This document shows positions 33,871 to 45,556 of a stretch of DNA of 64,000 bases, piece after piece. Within the stretch, counting starts at the first letter, position 1. The number at the start of each line of letters is the position of its first letter. The DNA is from Rutidosis leptorrhynchoides (taxonomy: Eukaryota; Streptophyta; Magnoliopsida; Asterales; Asteraceae). The stretch lies in contig NC_092338.1 of assembly GCF_046630445.1 (NCBI RefSeq), forward strand, positions 343,237,501 through 343,301,500, read 5' to 3'. The notes below the pieces were generated by a model that did not search any database, was not told where the DNA came from, and saw nothing but the letters and a program-made list of their open reading frames with translations. The position numbers and the translations under genes are program-made.

Positions 33871-35751
33871 TGTAACACCGTACGTTTTTTTTTTAAATCA
33901 CAGCAGAAACATAATATATTGATATTTACAAACCATACGTAGTAATTAATTAAACCATAGTTATTACAGTGATCCAGGTGTTACGTTAACCAAAAAAGAT
34001 TTTACACATATATGGGTATCAAAATATAAACATCAGAGTGTAGCCTGTCAAACATATCCAAAAGCAACCGCTCCCAAAACTATAGCATGTAAAACTTAAC
34101 CTGCAAGGGAGAAACTGTGGGGGATTAGCATAAAGCTAAGTGAATGGAATTATCCTAACAGTCATACGTATCTAGCATCAAGCTAAGCACAATGACATAG
34201 CATCAACAAGGTAAACCAGAATGGTAACACTAGGCTCGACAGCTTGTACAGGCCATTAACTACTAGTTGATTGAGCTAGAGTTTACCGAAAGTTCCTGTT
34301 ACTGTCTCTCTCGCATAGTAATCCGAACGCAGGGGATGCGTCATTCAAACTATACTACACGAATAGTAACTCTTGAACCCAACCTGACAGCAAGGTTGAC
34401 CTTATTCTCAGCTTTATACTCAAAGCTGATTACCGACTAGACATCATAGCCGATAATACCCAAGTGCACATAATCATCACATAAGCATAAACATCATATG
34501 CTAACTCATCATGTATAACATGGCAGGACAACAGTAGCATAACCTGCTACTACATACTTATAACAGTTAAGATAGTCCCACTCACCTGATAAACAGCAAG
34601 AACTCAGAAGTCTTATATTACTGAGCCTTCTCCGTTCCCTTGTTACCTGAGAATACCATATCTCAAGTTAGTACATATTTAACCAATAAAATCATCAATT
34701 CATACTCTAAACAACATCATATAGCCTAATATATTCATATATGACAAGTTTACATGGTTTCTCATCCAATTGCAACTATCCTACACGTGTAGAACGAGGC
34801 ATACGCGCTATCCCATCATTTTGACCCAAATTAAATTTTGATTTAGTGTTTTAAAACTTCACCATTAGAAACTAAACCTCATTACGTTTCCAATGGTTGT
34901 TTATTCATCAAAAATGGAGTTACGGTTTGAAAGTTACGGCCAAAACAAGTTTTTCAAAAATCTGCCAGACTGCAACCAATCGATTGCACCCTGCAACCGT
35001 ACGGATGCACCCTGCAGCCGCACGGATGCACCCAAAATGTCCCAGATACACCCCGTAACCGTACGGATGCATCCTGCAATCGTACGGGAGCTGTTCATCA
35101 GCATCAGGTCGCTGTTTTCGTGATTTTTAACCCCAAATCTCGTTTTTGCACTATTTTGACACTACAAATCACTTAGGAAACATATATAACTCATATACAA
35201 ATGTTTTCTAACATCAATTTGACATAAACAACACATTCAAATCACTTTTTGATTCAAAACCCACTTTTACCAAAACCTAAACAAAAACCCATTTTGCAAA
35301 CTGATTTGGCTATGAAAATCTGATTATTTTACCTTGTTAGATTCGTGAAATCACAAGGAACGATTTCCCAGCTTCAATTTAACACAAAAACGAGAATCAA
35401 AGGTTAGGGTTTTTGAGATGTTGGAGCGTATGTGTGTGTATATAGAAATTTCCAAAAATGGAAATAAAAGAAGCAGATGCATATAAGGCACAAAGGGGTT
35501 TCTTCATGAGGAGGAAACCTCTTCCGTGATACATACGAGTATTTACCAGTTATCGGAAATGCGAAAAACCACATTAAGTGGTCCAAACGAGGTCCAAATT
35601 AAATAAACAAACCTGTTCTGTGACCCTTGTCACAAACTGGTCTCAACTATATAATTAAATAATTATAAACATATAATTATTAAAATAATATATAATAACA
35701 CACAAGGGTAACTAGGACAATTACCACCAGGCCCAATGTGAGGTTGTTACA
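33871..35751 (-). repeat. 5' LTR of the minus-strand element (1881 bp)
   Basis: It matches 27029-28924 with scattered substitutions, and has one fewer minisatellite unit (34969-35092). The plus-strand reading runs tgtaacaccg to ttgttaca. ORFs 34893-35123 and 35404-35586 lie in LTR sequence and are discounted. Confidence 0.9.
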
Positions 35752-35756
35752 TCATT

Positions 35757-36052
35757 TCTCCACCCGAAGTGAAACACTCCTAAGATTAGAGAAAGCCATT
35801 CATCACAATGTTCTATGGATAGAGAGATTGTTTCTAAAATGACCTCCGGCCTATAAGTAGGAAATTTTTTTATAAAAAAAAATAATAAATAAAATTTAAT
35901 AAAATAAATAAAAGAATAAATAATAAATAAAAAAAGATACGCCATGAAAATGGTAGAATTAAATTTCCATGAGTTTTAAATCATGTCTGAATTCAATTTA
36001 AGCTCTAAGCGATAGTTAAGTCGCCAATATATCAACGTTTGCTGTTGACTCG
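35757..36052 (+). repeat. Dispersed-repeat tail, right piece, and A-rich stretch
   Basis: It continues the sequence interrupted at 27028, up to about 35860, then an A/T-rich low-complexity stretch (35866-35935) of aaataaat type. No gene. Confidence 0.45.
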
Positions 36053-36180
<128 letters not shown>

Positions 36181-36181
36181 A

Positions 36182-36565
36182 AAAGTTCAAACGAGAATCA
36201 CAAAAAGGGCGAGAACTGTGAGAACTTTTAATTTACAACGATTTTCACATGTGAGTAGATTGAATAACCCTTAAATGTTGATGGATAGTAAGAATGAACA
36301 TAAAATAGTTTGAAAAAATTTATATTTTCTATATATAATCAAATATATAGTTTCTCGTTCACATGTTCATATTTGTTTATGTAATATGTGAACATTTCAT
36401 ATTATTAACAATTTAACATGTAATTTGTGATAATGAACATATGTTGTTTATGATATGAGCATTAATTAACATTTGCATGTAATTTGTTGCATTTAAATGC
36501 ATAAAAACTATGAAATTAACAAGTTCTCGCAATTCTCACTTTTTTTATGGTTCTCGTTTTAACCT
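36182..36565. mobile_element. MITE-like inverted-repeat element beside (AT)n
   Basis: Imperfect terminal inverted repeats of about 43 bp, 36185-36227 and 36520-36562, share aacgagaaYcaYaaaaa and gagaact motifs. The roughly 290 bp interior is AT-rich and non-coding. The left end abuts an (AT)n tract, so the target may have been TA-rich microsatellite DNA; no clean target duplication can be read. The superfamily is unknown. Confidence 0.6.
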
Positions 36566-36676
36566 GCCGAAATTGTATAAGATTTATATGTAACTTTACG
36601 AAAGTCATAAAGTTATCTTTAAAAAGATTTCGATTCATTTAGTTAACAAAACTTAATATAGAATCTTAAATATTTC

Positions 36677-36679
<3 letters not shown>

Positions 36680-36746
<67 letters not shown>
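36680..36746. repeat. (AT)n microsatellite
   Basis: About 67 bp of AT dinucleotides, followed directly by a ggatctagaaagaactaaat segment that looks like another microsatellite-associated element. Confidence 0.9.
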
Positions 36747-36748
<2 letters not shown>

Positions 36749-36839
36749 TGAGGATCTAGAAAGAACTAAATGTAGGATTGAACTCAGAGAACTCCATAGA
36801 TTGAATGTATTTGCACTTAGCATATGCACATGTTCTTCA

Positions 36840-37130
36840 GCCTGCCCACAGACTGAACTTCAGTCTGTGGACAAATTAAAAAAATCATATTTTTTTTCAC
36901 GAGGCAGAGGTTGAGTTTTAGTCTCCACAGATTGAACTCAATCTGTGACAGAGTGAACTCAATCTATAGGCAGATTCAGTTCAATTTGTGGCAGATTGAA
37001 CTCAATATGTGGGCAAGTTAAGTTCAACCTTTGGCAGATTGAACTCATTCTGTCACATATTGAACTCAAACTACCTACAGATTGAACTCAAACTGTCACA
37101 GATTAAACTCAATATATGCAGGTTGAGTTC
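36840..37130. repeat. Degenerate tandem repeat, about 22 bp unit
   Basis: At least ten diverged copies of a cagattgaactcaatctgtg-like unit, some in the reverse sense (gttcagtctgtgg and agattgaactc). Not coding. Confidence 0.75.
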
Positions 37131-37259
37131 ATCTACCATATGCAACTACTGTGTATTGAATTTAGAGAATACGCTGATCTCGATTTATATAAAAGTGAAG
37201 AACGTGTATAAGCGGAAATAAAGAAACAAAAAATGGCTTAAAAAGTTGTTAATAATGAC

Positions 37260-39096
37260 TACATGTGGGTCAACTTGAGTGATGTTCTATTTCAAATGCA
37301 ACTATCCAACTAGCATAGCATTCACTACACTACACAAGGTAATCAGAGTAATCCACAGTAGCATGATTTGCTACTTAAACTCTATCCGAAGATAGACCCA
37401 CTCACCAATTACCAGCAATGGCTCAGATTCTGATTACTGAGCTTTCTCTTTATCCTTTCCACCTGAGAAAAGAAATAACACAGTCAGTAATCATGTCTTT
37501 ATAATAACCCGACAACAAGACAACAACACCAAATACCAACATTGAAGCACTTTACGACTGGTCTACCAACCGTACAAGTAAGACCCTTACTAGCACGTTT
37601 GAGAACACTCAATCGTGCGGTTAACAACTCACTCGTACGTTTGGTTTGGGACCAAACATTCAACAGTGAATCACCTGATCTGTACGGTTCGCCACACGAG
37701 TGACCAGTGACTCGCACGAGTCACATCTCAACCGTACGTAGCATCTTAATCAAGACAATAGTTCTCCTTAACCACTCACTCGCACGGGTCACCATACGGT
37801 TGATCACCTCAACCGTACGATTGAAGACTCACTTGTGCGACTGTAGAAGAATAGTAGCAGCAACTGTTTTGAAGGGTTTCAACCCAGATACACAACATTT
37901 TTTTTGGACATCGATTGGGATCACCCGAGGGGGACTAAACCACCCATTGCGACCATCTCCCATTTCGACTATGCCGATGCAGCGATAATAACCCCGCCCC
38001 CATCGCTGCCCGGGAGGAAACCTTGAAACCGATCCAAGGGCACGGTCAAGTAAAACCCCCTCCCCTTTACCCAGATACACAACATTAAACATCAATACCT
38101 TCTATAAATCAACACATACAATAATGTATTCACTATATGATAAGTCTACATCATAACTTCAATCAATAACAACATTCAAATGCGTGCAAAACAAGGCATA
38201 CATGATAAAACCCCTTTTTCGACCAATTTACAAATTTATTTAGCTTTTTAAAACCTTATCATTGAAAATTAGACCTCAAGATGATTCCAACGATAGTTTA
38301 TTCATCAAAAACGGAGTTACAGTTTGAAAGTTATGCCCTTTTCAATTTTACCAAAAGCTGGCAAGTGCTCAACCGCGTGGTTGAGCCCTCAGCCGTACGG
38401 TTGAGCCCTCAACCACGTGGTTGAGATGTCACTCGTACAGATACCGAAGAATAGCATCGGTTCACTGTTTTCGCGTTCTTGACCCCCAAATCTTGATTTT
38501 GCTTGTTCTGGTCACAAAACCACTTCAAAAACATCATATAACAACTATAAAACATAATTCTAACATCTATTAACATTAATAAACACATTTTATCAAGATT
38601 CAAGCTCAAAAATACACAAAACCCATTTTACACCTAAAACCCAAATACACTAAGAATTAGAGCCATATTCAAATACACTAACATGGTTTGATGATCACAA
38701 GGATGATGAAATAAATCCCTAAAGCTTCTTGATCAGATTTCTAACTTGGACCAACTAGGGTTTGTGAGAGTGATAAAAACAAAGTACGGGTTTTTGTTTA
38801 GAAGCTTCATGAAATGATAAATGAGAAGCTGATTACACTCTTAAGAATTATTAAAACTCATACGCCACAACACACGGGTATTTATTAGTTATCTGATATC
38901 TTTCGTACTTAATTTGACAACCTTAACGGAGTCCAAAATCAACAAACGAACATGTTCTGTGACCCTTGTTACAAACTGGTCTTAACCACTTAATTAATAA
39001 TAAACAAATTATTAATATAAAAGCATATATTAATGCACACATAAACCTAATGCAGAATGATCATCTTACTTCTAGACCATGTTTCCGTCTGTTACA
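37260..39096 (-). repeat. Old solo LTR related to the 27-35 kb element
   Basis: Blocks match LTR 27029-28924 in the same order and orientation: the tgctac/agatag region (37360-37400), the gattactgagc region (37430), the ctcaaccgtacgg palindromes (37550-37830, 38366-38425), and the gtgacccttgttacaaactgg region (38960), ending gttaca at 39096. The left border is uncertain. It is interrupted by the retroposed insert at 37900-38068. No internal region follows, so it is a solo or truncated LTR. Confidence 0.65.
37882..38086 (-). mobile_element. Retroposed insert (SINE-like) with 18 bp TSD
   Basis: The 169 bp at 37900-38068 are bracketed by identical 18 bp copies of acccagatacacaacatt (37882-37899 and 38069-38086). 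The insert starts with a T run, that is, an A tail on the minus strand. A long target duplication plus an A tail is the mark of target-primed retroposition. The body is GC-rich compared with its surroundings and shows no clear pol III boxes, so it may be a 5'-truncated SINE or a processed transcript. Confidence 0.8.
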
Positions 39097-39229
39097 CTAA
39101 GCATAATATCAATATCAAATTTCAAAAAGACCGACATAATTTCATTCATATAAACAAAGTTCAAAAATCACAAATGACCGTTTTCATATTCAAGCTTTGA
39201 TATCTTCACGAGGTCAAGAAACGGAGTAT
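39097..39229. other. Host sequence left of the 39 kb element
   Basis: No feature is visible. After removal of the 39235-52435 element it continues into 52441, which looks like the U5 side of an old minus-strand LTR. Confidence 0.4.
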
Positions 39230-39234
39230 CCACT

Positions 39235-42200
39235 TGTAGTGACCCGAACTTTTCCATGATTATCCCATGATTATATATTAAATGAAATTGATATTTACAT
39301 GATTAAATGTTTCCAACATGTTAAGCAATCAAACTTGTTAAGACTTAATTATTTGAAATGAGCTTTATATAGACAATTGACCACCCAAGTTAACCGGCGA
39401 TTCACGAACGTTAAAACTTGTAAAAACTATATGATGATATATATATATATATGGATATGTATATAGTTAATATGATATTATGAAAAGTAAGTATCTCACT
39501 AGGTATATTAACAATGAGTTATATACATAAAATGAGGCTATTGAATTATGAAACTCGAAACGATATATATAACGATTATCATTATAGCAATGCCTTACTA
39601 AATACATATGTATCATATTAAGATATATTCATTGTTGGTGATTTGTGTCACCAATATGATTTAAGTGTAATGGGATTAATTTGTTAACCAAAATAACCTT
39701 GATAAATATCGAACAAGTTTGGGAAAGTATGGAGTGCACACTTGTTTGAACTTATCGTAATTATGACGGGGGTTCGGTGGCAGTGCCCCCGATAGCGGGG
39801 TCCAAGGGGTGGCAACCCCTGACGGGGTCCAAGGGGCAGAGCCCCTGGCTGGAGTCAAGCTGCCAGGTCAGCTTGGAAATTTTTTATTTGGGTTAATATC
39901 GCTTTATTAAAAATGTGTTAAAATTTGAATTAAAGCTTTCAACAACATTAAATGAGATCGTTAACTTAAAGCTTTCAAAAATAACCCTTACATGTAACGA
40001 CTAACGATGACTTAGCGACTCAGTTAAAATGAATATACATGTAGTGTATTAAGATGTATTAGTACACTTTTGAAAGACTTCAAGACACATATCAAAGTAC
40101 TTCTACTTAACAAAGATGCTTATAATTACGTTCTCATTCATTTTCATCAACAATTCTACTCGTAGTCATTCAGTATTCGTACCCGTATTATACACAGCTT
40201 CTAGACGCACTTACTATGGGTATATACCAATAGGAACTAGCATGAGATTCCACTCTTGATTATGTCATACATGACTAATCAAATTTAACTTCTACCATGA
40301 ACTAGTCAACTAACTAGAACTCCTTTTAATCTCACTCACCACTCACCATTCACCACTCACCACTCAATCCATTTCACTTCCAATTCTCTTTCTAATTCTC
40401 TCTAAAAACACACACACACTCTTAGGAACAAAATTTCCAGTAAACTAATCATCATCTTCATCAAAAATTACTTCAAGAATCAAGCTATAATCATCATAGG
40501 AAGAACACTTCAAGAACACTTCGAAAATCCTTTCAAGTTCGCTAGTTTACTTTCAATCTTGCAAATCCATTCCAAGTAATCATCTAAGATCAAGAAACCT
40601 TTGTTATTTACAGTAGGTTATCTTTCTTATTCAAGGTAATATTCATATCCAAACTTTGATTCAATTTCTATAACTATAAACTATCTTAATTCGAGTGATA
40701 ATCTTACTTGAACTTGTTTTTGTGTCATGATTCTACTTCAAGAACTTTCAAGCCATCCAAGATCCTTTGAAGCTAGATCATTTCTTATCACTTCCAGTAG
40801 GTTTACCTACTAAACTTGAGGTAGTAATGATGTTCATAACATCATTCAATTCATATATATAAAACTATCTTATTCAAAGATTATAACTTGTAATCACTAG
40901 AACATAGTTTATTTAATTCTAAAACTTGTTCGCAAACAAAGTTAATCCCTCTAACTTAACTTTTAAAATCAACTAAACACATGTTCTATATTGATATGAT
41001 ATGCTAACTTAATAATTTAAAACCTGGAAACACGAAGAACACCGTAAAACCGGACATACGCTGTCATAGTAAAACCGTGGGCTGTTTTGGGTTAGATAAT
41101 TAAAAACTATGATAAAATTTGATTTAAAAGTTGTTTTTCTGGGAAAATGATTTTTATTATGAACATGAAACTATATCCAAAAATCATGGTTAAACTCAAA
41201 GTGGAAGTATGTTTTCCAAAACAGTCATCAAGACGTCGTTCTTTCGACTGAAATGACTACCTCTTACAATATTGACTTGTAACCTGTCTTTTTGACTATA
41301 AACTTATACTTTTACTGTATAGTTTCATAAATTTCAGTTCATTATGAAACCATAGCAACTTGAATCACTCAAAACGGATTTAAAACGAAGAAGTTATGGG
41401 TAAAACAAGATTGGATAATTTTGCTTGTTGTAGCTACGTGAAATTTGTAACAAATCTATACAAATCATAACTTAACTAACTTATATTGTATTATACATGT
41501 ATTCTAACATATATTATGTAATCTCGGGATACCATAGACACGTATACAATGTTTTGACATATCATATCGATCCATATATATATATTATTTGGGAACAACC
41601 ATAGATACTCTATATGCAGTAATGCTTGAGTTAGCTATACAGGGTTGAGGTTGATTCCAAAATAATATATATACTTTGAGTTGTGATCTAGCCTGAGACT
41701 TGTATACACTGGGTCGTGGATTGATTCGAGATAATATATATTGATTTATTTTTGTACATCTAACTGTGAACAACTAGTTGTAGATTACTAACGTTGGACT
41801 GCTAACTTAACAAACTTAAATCGTTAAAACATAATAAAACATATTGTTAATATATTTCGATCATACTTTAATATATATGTATATATTTGTTATAGGTTCG
41901 TGAATCAACCCGTGGCCAAGTCTTATTTCCGACGAAGGAAAAATCTGTGAAAGTGAGTTATAGTCCAACTTTTAAAATCTAATATTTTTGGGATGAGAAT
42001 ACATTCAGTTTTATAAATGTTTTACAAAATAGACACAAGTACTTGAAACTATATTCTATGATTGACTCATTATACCGGATATCACCCTTTCAGCTTGGTA
42101 GCCTAAGAATTTGGGAACAGACCCCCAAATTGACGCGAATCCTGAAGATAGATCTATGGGCCTAACGAACCCCATCCATGTTATGGATGCTTTAGTACTT

Positions 42201-42753
42201 CTATTTTATATGCAGATGAGTGTACCTGTATATTGGGGATATTCTAGATGCATTTGTTAATGTCGATTACCAGGTGTTCATCATATGAATAATTTTTATG
42301 CAGATTGCATATTGTTTATGAGAAATGGAAATATGAAATCTTGTGGTCTATTATTACGAATTGATAAATATATAGGTTAAACCTATGACTCACCAACATT
42401 TTTGTTGACGTTTAAAGCATGTTTATTCTCAGGTGATTATTAAGAGCTTTCGCTGTTGCATGCTAATTTATGGATAAGAGTTGGAGTCAGCATGCTTGTA
42501 TAATATTGTTTAAAAACTGCATTCGAAGACATATATTGTTGTGTAATATTATTGTAAACCATTATGTAATGGTCTTGTGAAAATGCTATATGTTAGATTA
42601 TCATTATTTGATAATCGTCGTAATATTTTAAAGGTTATGGTTTGTTTTAAAATCGAATGCAGTCTTTGAAAAACGTCTCATATAGAGGTCAAAACCTCGC
42701 AACGAAATCAATTAATATGGAACGTTTATAATCTATATGAATGGGACATTTCA
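39235..42753 (+). repeat. 5' LTR (3519 bp)
   Basis: It begins TGTAGTGACCC and ends GGGACATTTCA. It includes a GC-rich hairpin cluster (39768-39850), a CACCACTCAC repeat (40333-40372) and the taggttcgtgaatc block at 41893. The minus-strand ORF at 41585 recurs in the other LTR and is discounted. Confidence 0.93.
39768..39850 (+). repeat. Cluster of GGGG/CCCC hairpins in the LTR
   Basis: Three successive hairpins, GGGGG...CCCCC, AGGGGTggcaACCCCT and AGGGGCagaGCCCCT, separated by ggggtcca. The second and third differ by a compensatory change (T-A against C-G). The 3' LTR copy (49485-49566) has lost pairing in the second. Such ggggtccaagggg motifs recur in LTRs of many plants. Confidence 0.6.
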
Positions 42754-42755
42754 GT

Positions 42756-42767
42756 TGGTATCCGAGC
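42756..42767 (+). promoter_or_regulatory. Primer-binding site
   Basis: TGGTATCCGAGC, two bases after the LTR; initiator tRNA-Met type with one mismatch. Confidence 0.85.
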
Positions 42768-42980
42768 GTTGGTCTTAGAGAACCAGAAAATTGCAGAGAA
42801 CCAGAAAATTGCATTAGTGTGTATTACTGAGTTTGTTTGGATGCATTAGTGAGTCTGGACTTCGACCGTGTTTTCTTTAAAAATGATTGCTTAACACTTT
42901 TTGTTGGAAACTATATATTATTAACATGTAAATATTATGTGATATATTAATCTCTTAACGTGTTTGCTATTATGTGATAG

Positions 42981-43552
42981 ATGTCTACCTCTAGTACAAA
43001 TCCTATTGACTCACCTAATAATAATGAAGAGTCGAATATATATTGGGAAGATTCACAAATTCCCGAAGAGGAACCGGAAGAAGAGGAACCGGAAGAAGAG
43101 GTTCCAGAGGAGGAAATATTAGGAACCACAGAAAAACAGTTAAATAAAATAAAATCCTCAACCAATGGACCAAAGTTAAAAATGGTCAATGGTGTTTTCG
43201 CCGAGGAAACAAAATATTGGGAAAATTACCAATTTTCTGATGAATCGGATTCCGATGAGGATCCCGATGATGTTATAGAAATTACCTCGACCCAATTTGA
43301 AAAAGCAAAAGAAAATAATAAGGAAAAGGCATCAAAATAGAGAAACCTAATTCCAACCCCGACGAACTCTACGTTAACATGAAATACCCTGATGGGGTGC
43401 ACCGTAAACACCCGTATTTCTTAAACTTTCACTATAACCCGGGAACATCTAAGCCACCAGGTTTTTCTAAACTATTTGTGAAAACGACGGCTCGCATTAG
43501 AGGAGCACCATATATCCCTAGGAAGTTAGCAAAACGAACCATATATCCCTAG
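42981..43552 (+). pseudogene. Acidic accessory ORF, frameshifted copy
   Basis: This is a diverged copy of the 204-codon ORF at 62413. The open part (42981-43340, 119 codons) starts MSTSSTNPIDSPNNNEES, has a Glu/Pro-rich stretch, and a DESDSDEDPDDVIEIT segment. A small deletion near 43330 ends the frame early. Homology resumes in another frame (the GTSKPPGFSK and TARIRGAPYIPRKLAKR region) up to about 43552, where the next gene remnant begins. Function unknown; the strong acidity suggests a disordered, possibly nuclear-targeted protein, which is speculation. Confidence 0.65.
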
Positions 43553-43553
43553 G

Positions 43554-44036
43554 AAGTTACGCCGTGTTTTCTTTAAGGCATTAAATGCGGGAAACCCATA
43601 TGCAATTTTACGCTACGGGTTGAGAACATATTTCGACTCTACATATCCCAACATAGGACTACGTTCTTTAGAAAGAGCTTCAAACATGCAACATAAAGAA
43701 GCATGTTATGTTTACGGTTTAGTGATGTTCGCTTCTCACCAAATTGAGAAAAAGAACATCGGATTGCAACTGTTAAATAAAACATTCCCACAAGAGACGG
43801 ACTCAGTAGTTGGGGTGAGAAATAAGGTTTTTAGATTGTTATGGGGCTGTTGGGCATTACGTAACCCTCGTCCTTTTGACGACGTTGCAACATGCTGTCT
43901 TGCCAACAACCACAACGGTTATTTTCCACAAGACTAAGGATGGGAAATAATACTAGTAAAACTCGAATGCATGACTTGTTTCTGGACTTGTGAATTACTT
44001 GTCTTTATTGATTTTGCTGAACGACTTGCGTATTAA
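43554..44036 (+). pseudogene. Truncated F-box-type gene remnant inside the retrotransposon
   Basis: The frame read through 43620-43937 and on to a stop at 44034-44036 aligns along its length with the C-terminal two thirds of the 227-codon ORF at 63167. Shared segments include YPNIGLR, MQHKEACY, YGLVMFASHQ, NIGLQLLNKTFPQ and RNPRPFDDV. The N-terminal F-box motif itself is missing: sequence jumps from the end of the acidic ORF to the middle of the gene. A TAA at 43935-43937 replaces a Gln codon. Proteins of this design in plants are F-box substrate receptors with a repeat-like C-terminal half, as I remember for the At2g35280-like group. Its place between PBS and gag shows the retrotransposon carries it. 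Confidence 0.75.
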
Positions 44037-44218
44037 CTAGAATTTTCTTCGCAATTACCTTGTATCAAGTTATTGTGTGCTATATTTTATGCTATATGTA
44101 AAATAGCGATATTGTAATTTTGTAAAATATTGTATATAAGTTTGAACGCAAAATATTATTATCAGTTTATCATATAGAATTGTAGTAGTTGAATTGTATA
44201 GTAGCTACTAAGTATGAA

Positions 44219-44240
44219 CTTAACGGGTAGGTACTACCCG
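44219..44240 (+). promoter_or_regulatory. Internal PPT-like sequence upstream of gag
   Basis: TTAACGGGTAGGTACTACCCG contains the same core as the terminal PPT at 48954-48969, and forms a CGGGTA/TACCCG inverted repeat. The LARD element has the same second copy at 1953. Confidence 0.6.
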
Positions 44241-44362
44241 AATTAAAACTATAAAACGCTAATATGAAGAAAAAGCTTTTATAAATAAGTTCATATTATG
44301 CTACGAAATACTATTGACTACTCTTGAATTCTATATGATTAACTCAATTCTTTTGGCTATTT

Positions 44363-45556
44363 TTGAATGAAATGGCACCGACGACTCGTCAGAACTTGAA
44401 CATGAGTGAGGAAGACTTTCGTGTTTTCCTTGCTGCGAACATAGTCGCAGTGCAGGCCGCAATGAAAAATAACAACAATAACTCTGGTTCTAGCAGTGGA
44501 ACTAATTCCACAAGAAATTGTGTAGGATGCTCTTACAAAGAATTCACTACCTGTAAACCTTTGGAATTCGATGGAACCGAGGGTCCAATCGGATTAAAAC
44601 GGTGGACTGAAAAGGTTGAATCGGTGTTTACCATAAGTAAATGTACTAAAGAAGACAAAGTAAAGTACGCTACGCATACCTTCACAGGTACTGCGTTAAC
44701 ATGGTGGAACACCTATCTCGAGCAGGTGGGACAAGATGCTGCTTACGCATTACTGTGGTCATCATTCAAGCACTTGATGAACGAGCAGTACCGTCCCAGA
44801 AACGAGATCAATAAGCTCAAGGCAGAGCTTAGAGGATTACGAACGCAAGGTTTCGACATTACCACGTACGAACTACGATTCACAGAGTTGTGCCTATTGT
44901 GTCCAGGAACGTTCAAAAATGAAGAAGAGAAAATCGACGCATTCGTAAAAGGGTTACCGGAAAGGATTCAAGAAGATGTGAGTTCACACGAGCCCGCCTC
45001 TATACAAAAGGCAAGTCGAATGGCTCACAAACTCATAAATCAGATTGAGGGAAGGATTAAAGAACAGGCGGCCGAAGAAGCCAACACGAAACAAGTCAAG
45101 AGAAAGTGGGAGGAAAATAATGACAAGGGTCACCAATACAACAACAATAATTACAACCACAATCGCAACAACTATCCCAACAACCATAACATCAATCGCA
45201 ACAATAACCGTCCCAGCAACAATAACAACCGTCCCAGCAACAACAATAACCGTCCCAACAACAACAACAATCGTCCTAACAACAACAATAATGACAACAT
45301 GAGGCAGAAAACCAGGTGCTTATTGTGTGAGAAATACCATCAGGATAATTACTGTAGAGAGTTATGCACAAAATGCAAAAGAACGGGTCACAGTGCTGCA
45401 AAGTGTGGAATATATGGACCGAAGATCAACAGGAGTAAAGGAACAAATAATGTCGGAACATTTAATGCCGCCATTACTTGTTTTGGGTGCGGAAAGACGG
45501 GCCATTACAAAACTGCATGCCCGGACGAAGTAAATAATAATGGCCAAAACCGTTGA
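44363..45556 (+). CDS. gag: Gag polyprotein
   Basis: A 397-codon frame, with another in-frame ATG at 44372 giving MAPTTRQNL, which is the likelier start. The Gag domain shows YKEFTTCKPLEFDG, WTEKVESVF and ATHTFTGTALTWWNTY, followed by FKHLMNEQYRP. A long Asn-rich stretch (about residues 255-305) precedes zinc-binding motifs CTKCKRTGHSAAKC and CFGCGKTGHYKTAC. A TGA at 45554-45556 ends the frame where pol normally continues. A simple CGA-to-TGA change is the likely origin, so the original product was probably a Gag-Pol fusion. Confidence 0.88.
   Translation: MNEMAPTTRQNLNMSEEDFRVFLAANIVAVQAAMKNNNNNSGSSSGTNSTRNCVGCSYKEFTTCKPLEFDGTEGPIGLKRWTEKVESVFTISKCTKEDKVKYATHTFTGTALTWWNTYLEQVGQDAAYALLWSSFKHLMNEQYRPRNEINKLKAELRGLRTQGFDITTYELRFTELCLLCPGTFKNEEEKIDAFVKGLPERIQEDVSSHEPASIQKASRMAHKLINQIEGRIKEQAAEEANTKQVKRKWEENNDKGHQYNNNNYNHNRNNYPNNHNINRNNNRPSNNNNRPSNNNNRPNNNNNRPNNNNNDNMRQKTRCLLCEKYHQDNYCRELCTKCKRTGHSAAKCGIYGPKINRSKGTNNVGTFNAAITCFGCGKTGHYKTACPDEVNNNGQNR

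Larger units (their letters stand above)
27024..35756 (-). mobile_element. Complete minus-strand chromovirus (gypsy, Tekay-like), defective
   Basis: LTRs at 33871-35751 (5') and 27029-28924 (3') flank gag-pol on the minus strand. The 5 bp sequence TCATT at 27024-27028 and 35752-35756 is the target duplication. The order is gag, PR, RT, RNase H, integrase, chromodomain-like tail, as in Ty3/gypsy chromoviruses. The PBS and PPT are recognisable. The element is dead: the gag-to-pol frame is changed, four stops interrupt pol, and one integrase catalytic Asp is replaced. Confidence 0.93.

Noticed and set aside
37707..38095. ORFs on both strands across 37707-38095
   Set aside because: They span the retroposed insert and its flanking duplications and cross LTR sequence; no domain is recognised.
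44984..45187. Overlapping ORFs opposite or out of frame with gag (44984, 45045, 45327)
   Set aside because: They are shadows of the Asn-rich gag repeat in other frames.
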